Shown: positions 35,101 through 47,100 of the stretch, piece by piece | How the letters are laid out: every line of letters begins with the position of its first letter | How positions within the stretch are numbered: position 1 is the stretch's first letter | From: Carposina sasakii | Taxonomy: Eukaryota; Arthropoda; Insecta; Lepidoptera; Carposinidae | Reading direction: 5' to 3' | Assembly (NCBI GenBank): GCA_014607495.2 | Contig: CP053159.1 | Location: forward strand, 3,913,501 to 3,977,500 | DNA length: 64,000 nt | Notes under the pieces: generated by a model | What the model saw: the letters and a program-made list of their open reading frames with translations, nothing else | Databases searched by the model: none | What the model was told of the DNA's origin: nothing | Program-made: the position numbers and the translations under genes

Positions 35101-38100
35101 CTGTAAAGAAGTGAATGTAGGAAATATATTATGATTTTCCCGAAAGTCACTTCCGTTTGAGTAAAGGGTTTACAACTTCTGACCACAAGGATCACACTAA
35201 CGCTGGTACCATATATATTAGAAAGTGTACCTGTACAATGACGTCACCACGCCTCAGTCGGCCGTCCGTAGCAGCCACACTGTCACTATACCTACATGGC
35301 GTATATGTAACTATGTTTACTCGTAAATTCCAGGTGGCTTTGCTGAACTCTGTATCAGTGTACCTACCAAGGATGACGTCAGCCAAGCGTCATTGGCAGC
35401 CACATTATAAAATGTAGCTCTGTCCGAATCCTATGTAGCTCTACTGAACCTGCTAGTCTGGTTTCCACCAGATGGAAATGTACCTAAAGAATGATATCAC
35501 CACGCCTCAGGGAGCCGTCCCTAGTAAGCACACTACGGAGATTTAACTATGACTGGCTTTGGGTTTGGGTTTACTGTACCCTTTATCAGTGAAGATGACA
35601 TCCACTGGGGCCGGAAGCGCTTCCCTTTTCATCACCCCCACACGTCTTCGGCAGCCACACCATGAAAGTTGCTCTAGTAAATGTAGTCTACATAGAAATT
35701 TACCTGAAGAATAACGTCACCACGTCTCAGTCGGCCGTCCCTGGCAGCCACACTGTCATTATACACGGCGGAGATATAGCTTTGTCCTGACTCCGGATGG
35801 CTCTGTACGCTGAACCCAAGCCGACTGTTCCAGCCCCGATTTAATTCTACTGTCACTATCTGAAAGGTCAAAAAAAGTTTCAGTAAAATTTTTGCTTTTG
35901 ATTCACATTTGGTATAAATATGATAAAAGTTGGGAGAAACTAAAAACTGTTCATTCATATTTTCATCTAAAAATTCTATTTCCCAAAAATGTAGTCAACC
36001 AACTTTACTACCTTAGTCTACTCGTAGATCTGATGTCCTCATGACTAAACTGCAGAAAATCAGTCTAAGGTTTACATTTCAAGTGACTGTAAATGACTCA
36101 TAGGTAAGTCAGCATGTAATCTCGGTAAATAAAAGAAGTAAACGCGTTAAGACTTACCGTAGGTTCATTGTTCGTATCGCTTTTTGGTGGTTCGGGCTTG
36201 ATGTTTTCTTTTTGGACGGATTCTTTTTCTTTCGGCTTGGGAAGTGGCAAGGGTTTGGGTTGAGGTGATGGTGCGGGCTTGACTTTACGCTCGTTCTCGG
36301 GGGACAGCGCAACGCCCTTCCATTTTTTAAATTTATCTGTAAAAGAAATAAGCAAAAATAATCCATCATATACAAATGAATCGCTGAATGGGTTGCTAAG
36401 CGCAAATCTCGAGAACAGCTGAACCGATTTCGCTAATATGCTGCGTAATTTTAAAACAATGCAGAGGATTTTTTAAAAATAGAAAGATATAGCACTAATG
36501 TAAGGATCAAATTATCTATCACATAAGCACCCTATAAAATGTAACAAAAAAGTGGACGGAAACTTACTCTCATCTCTATAAGCATCGCTGGCGTCACTCG
36601 TATGTAGTACAGCGCTAGAATACGCTGGATTCGAATGCTTGAAGCACGCCTCATCGCTTGACAACTCGGCAGGCATTGAGACTGGCTCATCAGAGTCCAC
36701 CGGGAACGCTGGAGGATGCCTCTGTCTGCTTATATCCTCCTGATATACGTTTGGTGCATCTAATGTTTCGTTATCTAGGTTGTTTAGCTCGTAGCCGTGA
36801 GGGGGGACTGTAAATAAAATATTCAATAAAATATAGAGTATGTACATAGAGGAAAAAATAAACACTGCACTTCTTTGTTAAGTTTTTTCGCAATGTAGGC
36901 ACAGTGAAATAGATAGGTTAGCTCGTTAGTCAAAGGCTAAAGCTGTGCATAGGTACTTGAAATATTCATTGGATAGGAATTTATAACTAGTTATTTGAAA
37001 AATTCCATGCCAGGTAATGGCGCTATCAGTTTACGTGTGCACGCTATCGATGTGAACAAATAATGTTGCGTATACACGGTTCCACTAACTTTGCATGAAC
37101 ACGACTTCTCACCTATTTCAAAAAAATCTTTTATCATCAACCAAGATTATGAAATAGACCTAATCATGCAGGTTACTTTCACGCGTATATACGCAACCAA
37201 AGTGAGTTAGTGTAGCCTACAATGGGTCTGTCACTTCATAGGCTGAGATGTGTAAAAGACCTGTGACTTTAGTCTACAGGTAATCCGGCAGTCTGTCAGC
37301 TTACTGTTTCGGATGCGAAGCGGAAGGTAAATGCGAAGAGTTTGATTCTTAGAGCCCAAAGACTATGAGTTCGCCTGTAGGTTAATCAACTTTGTTGTTA
37401 AGGTTTTAGACTGCGATAACAGATGCTGAAATTGACTTTCGTCGGATATATAGCCAAAGGTGCCATATACTAATAACACTTCGCCATATATCCTTTTCTG
37501 TAAAAGTATGAAAATTTTCTTTTCAAATATTGTCTGATTCATGTCAAAACGTCGAACTGTTTCTGATCCATAGCTTCAATGGAAATGTTAGTAGCGTGGC
37601 AGAGCTATGTCATATTTCCTTAGTTGAACATACTTGTAACGTGACCACTAAAATATACCTGCCAGTCCTTGTACCAGCTATGTAAAAGGTTGAGATAAAT
37701 ATAATAATATTCTCTAAGGGATCAGAGAATGCAGACGAACTCACAGTAGGGCCTAAGGTTTTGCTGACAGTGTCTCACCTGTCAGACTAAGTTTTTTGTT
37801 TCTATTAGTTGGCGAAGCGGTGGGACTGGTGTGCGATCGTGGCGACCTCTGTCCCGCAGTTTCCGTTCGCATAATCGACTCTACTGCTGTTGTATCTGTG
37901 CGGACAACTGTGTCGCTTAGAGCAATGTGTTTACGTGGATGAAAATAAGTATTGCTTTGCAAATATTATTTACAAATACGATATGTGTAGGTACCTACTG
38001 TAAAATGTTTCTGCAGCTAAAAATTGAGCAGATGATAAATACTACGACTATTAAATTATCAGGGTCGAAGTAGGTTCATAGACTTAGTAGTTAGGCACAA

Positions 38101-41100
38101 AATTAGTGTCGCACATTCTATTCCCAAATTCTGACTACTATGTTAGTTCTATGCAGTCTAGTAATTAGGACTGGAATTAATTGAGACTACACAGATGCAG
38201 ATAGGAATGGATGCCGAAGGAAGGTACAATAAGGTTAGCCTCTCACTCAGTGACATCTTTTTACCAGGTCATTTCATAACTTAATAATTGGAATTTTAAA
38301 TATCCGAGTTCATTTTTGAAGCTAGGTTCAAAAATGAACTCGGGTATTTAAAATTAAATAGTTAAAGTGATAGTAAGCTAGTAACTCTGACTTCGCGTTT
38401 ACACATCACAAAACTAGCTTCTTTTCTAGTACAGTAATACAATATAATAGTAGAGTTAGTTCCGAGTTTTCTAGCTTAATAACACCAGCTAGCTAACCTT
38501 GCTTGAAATCCTAGCCTCGTGTATTTCGGATTTATATTGTTTTGTAATGAACCACCGAATAATTTTGCATCATAGAATTTTAACAAATATGTTTCAGTTG
38601 GTTTGTGCAAGTATTGTCACTAGGTATGTAGGTACATTGTACAATTCTACAATCATGCGTATTCCATTCTTATCTACACCTGTAAAGCCTGTATATATGA
38701 GTACAGTATAGTTAGATAACGTACCAACGTGTATAATAAATAATAATACTAGAAAATGAGCTGAAACTTACTTGTTACTCGCCATTTTACTTGGTACTTG
38801 TACGAGCGTACATAATTTGAACAGACAACGTCTTGCCTATATTACTAATAATGCTTAATTTAATAGAATCCTCCAATATATCGCTGGGTATTCGTGATAT
38901 ATTCCGCATTGTTTTGATAATGGCATTTGCCGGAGCAAATAGGATGTTTTCCTTTAATTTAGAGAACGGATGTGTTGTTATGTTTGGCGATGTTAGTAAA
39001 TATTATTAGAAATTGATTTACGCTACACATCGCCACTTACTCGAATACATATTAGTCTTCTTATACAGGATGTAACAAAAAGGGTATGTTAAGCGAAAAG
39101 CTACGTACATAGCCCACTGTAGAGGACCTATCCACAAAATTTGAGACTCGAAATCACATGTTTATTTGTCCCGATAGTATGGAAAATTTTTAAATGTCTC
39201 AGGAATTTTCATACAATCTTAAAAAAAAACATGTGATTTCGACTCTGAAAATTTTGTGGATAAGTTCTCGACAGTGGACTTTTTACGTAGCTTTTCGCTT
39301 AACATACCCTTTTTGTTACACCCTGTATACAGGGTGTAAGAAAAGGGGCATGTTAAGAGAAATGCTATGAAAATAGTCTATTATAAAGAACCTATCAATT
39401 AAATGCATTTTTCAATCTATGTAGGGACAACGCTCCGTCCGTTGTTCTTTATACATCCATGGTGCTAATCACATTTATATGACGGTTTTCAATGGATGGT
39501 TCAGCTACTGAATTGCACCGAATGCCAATTATGGGAGAATAAAATTGTAAGTGATTTGTACATACCATGAGGCTGTTCGTAATGATTGTTGTCCTTTGTT
39601 AGCTTGCGAAACTTCCGTGGTGAGAGACAAGGAGAGCGAGAGCCGTCGGGAGCGTCGGGAGTAAGTCTTCTTGCCGCCAGATCACATAACATGGAAACTG
39701 CTTCAGCCCTGAAATGTTGTTCATCTTTCGTAAATAGTTGTTTTGATTTGTATACATTCTTCATAAGTTCATTATTGCATTAGCAGAGTACCTACACACT
39801 GCTCCACAATCTTAACTATTTGTAGACTAAATACCTACATAATTACTAGTACCTAGATAAAAGAAGCTAGAACAAAATTAAATAGTTCCGAAGTTCGAAC
39901 AACTAAAATTAAGTCAAGTCAAACCAATGTAATTCAGCTGTATGTAGGAATAACCAGTGAAAAGGTTCAGTAAAGGTTCATAAGTGCAGTACCACCTTAA
40001 CTTTTATAATAGCGCACGTAATCGATAGTTAAGTAGAATTGCTACTGGACTTGTAACTGTACAATCAACATTTCAGCCATGAGAATGCCACTGCTCATCA
40101 TTGCGCCTCTTCCAAGAATAGAAAATGTAGCATACAAAATACCTTAGAGGTGGCTTCGGTTTATTTATCGGTGTATCCGAATCCGTGGGCCCTTCCTCTT
40201 TAGGCGACATTGGAGAGAGTGGCGTGGCAGCGTGGTCGCGGTAAAGGCGCAGGCGCACCTCCGACCCGCACGCGCGCAGATACGCTACAGCTTCTGCGTG
40301 CGACATCGTTGACATTGACGTGTCGTTTACCTGTAGGGTAGTTCATCATCATCATCCTGCCTTGTTTCTATTTACGGTGGAGCAATATGAATTTCTACAT
40401 ATTTTCATACATATATACAAGGGCTGTGTTCGCCAAATGGGGTATCCAGAATTGCAGAATCACGGAAGTAGATCTTATGGCCTTAACCATAGCGGAGCAA
40501 AAGATTAAAAACGACTTGTTAGCTCATCGCCTAAGAGAACGCTCCCGAATTCCTTAGTCGACTCTTACGACACCAGCATCGCTTAAGAATTATTTGGTGA
40601 AATGCACTCTAGGCCATCTCCTCGTGTATTTTCTTTGTGGACGACAAAATACGATCCACTTCGTAAGCCATAAAATAAGACTTTTTTAAAGTTAGCGAAG
40701 TAACTTCGAAGTTTATTGAGTTGGAACTAAGGTAACATGAAGGTCCCTGAATTTGTGCCGAGTTTCAAAAATGGAAAAATATTGTAATATTATTCGGTTG
40801 TTTCAAAAGAAGAAAAACGTTTTTCTAGCGTGAAAATGATTATCACGATGCCTTTGAATTTTGCGGAGTGTTCTTAGAATGGTATATATCTGGAGGCATA
40901 TTGAAAAACACGACTTGCTATCAAAACCACTAGGCATTGTATGTATAGTAAAACAGATAAGTTATGCACGACTCATAAATTATACAAGTAATAGGTACCT
41001 AGGGTATTTTTCTTTTATAATTTTCAAAATGCCTAGCGGGTTTTGTAATACTATGTGTTATTCAATATGCTTACCGTTTAAAAACCCCTATATGGCTGGC

Positions 41101-44100
41101 ACTAGCCTTCTACGTCCAGCCGTGGACTGCAATATATGAAATAACTAATATGGATTTATGGCATATGGAATATGAAAGAATAATAATTTGTTTTAATAAC
41201 TTACGTCCATTTTGTACAAGCAGCGCAGATGTGAACTTGGCACTATTTGAAACAATACTGAAGATTGTATATGCATGTATATTTTACTGCAAAGGTTCAT
41301 GATTGCTCAGTTGTAGGTCAATGGCAATTTTTCACGATGCTTGCGTTATGAATTGCTTATTACCTACTTTAGTAATGAGCATCCAAATAATTTGTAAAGA
41401 AAATATTTTACTTGTATCGGTCATTAAATATAGGTATATATGTAGACTTTTAATCTATGCGTTAGACGAAATAAGTTGTAATTTTGGTATTTTATTCGGT
41501 AGAACATGTGTACTATACATAACGTCGTACGTTTAGAAATGTATGGTGTAAAACAATACAAACATACAGGGTATAACAAATGTGCCATGCTAACCGAAAT
41601 ACTATGAAAGTAGCCCACTATAGAGAGAAAGACTCTTTTGAGTCTCTCACTGTGTGATTACAGATGAATTAAAATATTGTTTAAGCTAAAAATTGCGTGA
41701 ATATGGTGGATATTCCATATACTTCCATATGCTGTAGTTTTTAAACAGTGCCTATCTTTAGACGCGGCTTCGAAATAACACCGCATTTGTTTATTTTTTA
41801 AGATTGTAAACATTCCTGAGTTGTTCAGTGATTTTTCTATACCAGCTTTACTGGAAATCTCTCAGTTTATATCAAAGGGACGAAGAAATACCGATGTAAG
41901 TTAGGGTTGCCAACCGTCCTGTTTTCCCAGGACATCCTGCTTTTTGGGGTGTCCTGAGCTGTTCTGGCTAGTTTTTAAGCATCGTCCTGAGTTTTAGAGA
42001 CCTGACACATTCACTGTCGGCAAATTTTATAAGGGCGCCGACATCGGGTCAACGCCTAGTATCATTAGAATCTCTCATTAGCGCCTCTAGAATGCCTAAA
42101 AGAAGCAAATACGTAGTCGCCGGCACTGAATGTGTTAAAGACCTATGTTTTGAAATTCGCACGCCACTAACTCTTTTCAATCGTATTGTCACTGGGTTCG
42201 CACATGTAGGCTTTAATCGAAATGTTCTGGTATTTCTTTTTCTAATCCAGGTTTTCTAAGTTTTGAGATGGCAACCCTAATGTACTTTATACTTATACTT
42301 TATTGCACACAAATTAAAAAAATATTTTTATAAATAAATTGAACAGGTACAGAAGAAATGTACAATGGCGTGCTTATCTCTTCAAGATAATGTAAGTACC
42401 TATAATCTTTTTATTATAAAATTATTAATAAAGAAAATGGAAAAAATTCTTCAGCCGAGTGGGAATCGAACCCAAGACCACTGCACACCGTGCCAGCCGC
42501 TATAACCACTAAGCCACCGGGTCAATTACTCGGATGACGAATTTTACCATCTTTTTATTGATCAACTTACAGCAACAATCCTGTCTCCAGGCTGTATTCT
42601 GCCGTCGCTCAACGCCGGCTCCCTCACCAGCGCTCTGACGTAGTGTCCCAGAGCGCTGTGGTCTTCCTTACGTAGAGTGAACCCGAGAGAACCGTTCACC
42701 TTCGTCATTATTATGTCGAACTCCTGCAAGAAATATTCATATGTAATTTAACGAGGCTCTGGCGAAAAGGCTACATAACCGCATTGGCCTATAGTCCAGC
42801 TCTAACTATCCGCCCCCTATGATAGTATAGCCGCAAGGTATGATCTGAGGTCAGGAGGCCTTTGCATAGCAGTGGGAAACATTACAGAGTAATAATAAAA
42901 TTATGTGTATGCCATGATACTTTATTTTATATACCTAATATATCTTTCTTAAAGCCATTAAAACTGTTAATTATAATACTTAGTAAACGATGAAAATAAA
43001 AAATCACTACTAATAAAAAAGTAAACAAAGAAAAATGCATAGGAAAAATCTCAATATTTTTTATTGAAAATGAATTCTCTAGGGTATCTAATTTACTTAC
43101 CAGCGATCCATCTTCCTGATTAGCGTGTATAAAAAATATTCATGGCATTAAGTATTTTAAGGGAAAAGAGAATAAAAGGACGATTTTCTTTATTTTATTA
43201 ACACTTCGGCCGTATGGAATACAATGTAGCCTATGTCTTTCCCCGTACTTTCAAGTATAATGTATGAAAAATTCCAAGAAGATAGGTTGACTAAATAAGG
43301 CGCGAAGAGGTAACAAACGAATAAACGAACTTAATTTCGCATTTATTAGCTGGGATGTGATATTAACCACCAGTTTCTCGAACGCTAACCAAGTGGCCAA
43401 ACCACTGACTATCGATTTAACTGTCATTTTACTAGTAACTTACTTTAGAATTGACTTGACACATGCTTGATACATTGTTTTTGTGAATTAGCGGTGACAC
43501 ACCTTCGAGAAACCGGTCGTTACGATACATTACAATAACTAAATATGTATACATGGTGTAACAAAAAGGGTATGTTAAGCGAAAAGCTATGTAAATAGCT
43601 CACTATAGAGAACCTACCCACAAAATTTGAGACCCGAAATCACATGTTTGATGAGATGAATGAAAATGAGATTTCGAGTCTCAAATTTTGTAGATAGGTT
43701 CTCTACAGTGGGCTATTTACATAGCTTTTTGCTTAACATACCATTTTTGTTACACCCTGTATACTACCCATATAACTAAATATAATAACATAAATGTACC
43801 TGTTAGGACTTAAGTTTTTATTAATTAATCCAGTACCTTCATGGCTCTGTTCATGAAGCTTTGGACCTACGAAATAGTAATATTGACGAAATATTTCGCA
43901 GTCGAATATCTCTGCCCTGTGGTTTTCATGTTATTTGAGGTTTAATATGTATTTGACGAGATATCTCTGCATTTGATGAGATATATTTGATGAAATAATT
44001 TTATAAAGCTTTTAAGCTGGGATACAGGGTAGGAACTCATTTTGTAACAGAGTTGGGTGTGTAAATTTGTTACATGGCATTAATAGATCCGTTTTCATTT

Positions 44101-47100
44101 TAAATTAATTTTGTGGGTATTAATTTAATCCAAGCGAATGCTTATGAACGCGAATTATGTGTATATAATGTATACTTATAGGTATACTTATGAGGTGTAT
44201 CGTACATTTAAATATTAGATACTGAAAGAGGTTGGGTTAAGGTGAGTATTTTTCATTATTAATTATAATTAAAATTTATCAACTCAATTCACATGTGAAT
44301 CGAACGACAAATGGCATTAATGGTAAGTATAATATACCGTGATTATTAATCTGTATAATACAGAGAGATTTTTGGTCGTCAACGTTTCCGAAAACTACGG
44401 AAACTCCTCATCATCACGATAATTTTTCACCATGGAAGCATACCTGGGAAGTGTCTGGTTCCCAAGATATTAGGGTCCAAAGTTGAGTAAATAGACTGCG
44501 TTTTTCTGCATAAATGCACATAGTCACGCGTACCAAGATTTTGTCGCGAGAAATAATTAATGATATTGTTTTATAAAGGTAAAAGTCTCATGACATCGGT
44601 TGTAGGTATGTTAAAGACAGGCTCGTGGTATAGAACTTACCCCATATTGTATATCGTAGACAGGCAACGGTCGATCAAGGTCTGGAAGTCGCAGGTCTCG
44701 TCGATCAGCCTCCGGGCTGGCGTCCCTTCGGCCCCGACCTTCCGAGGATGAGGTGGTTGCACTGCTGGTGGTTTGGGATAGCCTGCACACGGAATAAGAA
44801 ACTGATAAAATAAACTAATGCTTTCTGCATATTATTAGAATTTAATGGACAAGGATATATCTAAGCTACTTACTTTTAAGGTATTACGATAAAAAAGTAA
44901 AGTACTTATATACTTTACGCTACAAATTACTGTAGTTGTTCCAACAAGAACCTTTATTTACCCCCAGAGTTAAGAATATATTTAGCTTGCCTGCAATGTT
45001 GTTATTGCCATAGAAAATCATTTTTAATTCCGTTCAATCATTAAATTTGAAGGTACAGGAGTACCTATCCCAATTATGCCTAAACAACCAATCAAATATG
45101 CTTAACCAAAAACATTACCTGGCGTGCATAGGATGGCAGTTCAGTGGATCCAATGGCGGATGTGGTGGGTGTGGTGTCCTAGTCGGAGGGGTAGGAGGGT
45201 CTGGAGGAGTTACGCTCTCCAGGACCTCTGGTGGAGGCCTGCAGACTCTCAATTCCACTCTGGCGGCTGCAGTACGGAGGACCTCTAACGCTTCCTGTAA
45301 CAAATAGTTACTGGTTAAGTTAGGTATCATTACCAGTGGCTCAAGTGCTAAGGTCAATGCTGTTAGACTTGGCATGGTCTGTGCTCATCATGATGGTAGG
45401 AGAATGAGGAACTTGCGAAAGTCAATGTAGAGTTGCATTGTATTTGTTTTTCATCATAGTTTTTCCCTCTCATGATACATGTCGTGCAATGGCGACATCA
45501 CGTTCTACCAAAAAGTTGTAAAGCTAGCTGGCTACCTAGGATAGAGGGATCGTCATAGCATGGTACATCACCGGCAGAGTACATTCAAGCGATATACGGG
45601 AGTATTGATTGAAAGCTATGCCGGGTTTGAATTTTTTACCAACGCGGTTTTTACAACTTCCATTCTAGATAATATTATAAGTTCTTCAGAACTGCAGTTT
45701 TCCACAAAAATGTGGAAAACATCTTTTTCAGTCAAATTACATACCCGAAAAGATTTTTATTTGTCTCCTTTATGGGTCATATTTGCTCTATTTTAACAAC
45801 AACCTAATCTTTCTCGATTTTACAAGAATCCGTGACTTAGAAGAGCGGAAGATGCCGGATTTTCACCTCGTTTATTGCCCGGAATATTCCTACAATTTTG
45901 TCATTGATCACTCCTTCTGCGGACTCGTTAATCTATGCACTAATCATTTAAGTAATTTAAAAACTAATGAAAAGGCAATATATCTAGACAGATTACCGCC
46001 CACACTGAGCGGGATACACAAGCAGCTATAACGCTTCGTTAAACAGGGATTAAGCTGGGATTATCGGTCATCGCCTTCAAAAACTTACCACAGAATAAAG
46101 AAACGGTTCTTCATGTTTTAAAACCAATAGTTAATATAATTATTATTAACTTTATACTGTTACTTTCAGGAGTTGTTTTACTAGCTATTCCAAGGATACG
46201 TTATATGGGCGATACGTTTAAGAAAAAACTTAAATTAACTATAGATATGGGCTGGAATACATTTTCATTCATCTTTTCATCTACGTTAGAATTTCACAGG
46301 GCGAAATGGTATATGCAACATGAAAATTTAAAACAGTTTGTCATAATGTATACTTAGGTGAAACAAATTCCAAGCCAGACTTTAATCATACTTGCTCTAC
46401 TCTTATTATTCTACTGTGACCTAAATACTTAAGGTTCAATAGGTAACTCTATACCATTGGTCTTTAGAAAGGCCATTAGTGTAATGAGTCTTGTAAGTTT
46501 TATTACAGCAAAATACTCGTAGGTATTTGAAAAATCGTTAGTTGTGCAGGTAAATAATTATATCGGGTAAAATCAATTATGAAAATGTAAATGCCGTACA
46601 AACTCGAAACCATGCCCCCTCTACGGTGCCCACATGTATAAAGTATCTTAGTCGACTGTTACGTTAAGATGCAGCTGATGTATTCTAGTGAAGATTCGCA
46701 TCAGCACAGGACAGATAATACAATCCTTCAAAATTCTAGACCATGAAGATAACTTATGCTTATAGCGGAAAAGCTTGACGGAATGAACTATATCTATTAA
46801 TCAAATAAACTCACAATGCGAAAGTAACTTACTTATACAGAGAGCGAGTTAATGTGAGCTTAAATCCGTTCACAGTCTCGTTGGAATGAGTCCTTTTATC
46901 CATAAGAGCTTATGATGAGTAATTTCCGCTACTCTTGAGTGTATTATACAGGGTGTAACAGAAAGGGTATGTTAAGCGAAAAGCTATGTAAATAGCCCAC
47001 TATAGAGAATCTATTTCCAAAATTTAAGACTCGAAATCACATTTTTATTTTTCAATGTTGTATGAAAATTCCTGAGATATTTAAAAATTCTCCATACTAT

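Noticed and set aside
35192..35386. Independent small gene on the minus strand
   Set aside because: It is copy b (and part of copy c) of the PDZ3 exon, not a separate gene.
45047..45307. Glycine-rich plus-strand protein of 86 codons
   Set aside because: It is the complement of the proline-rich PDZ-gene exon 45294-45119, which has proper splice sites and phases.
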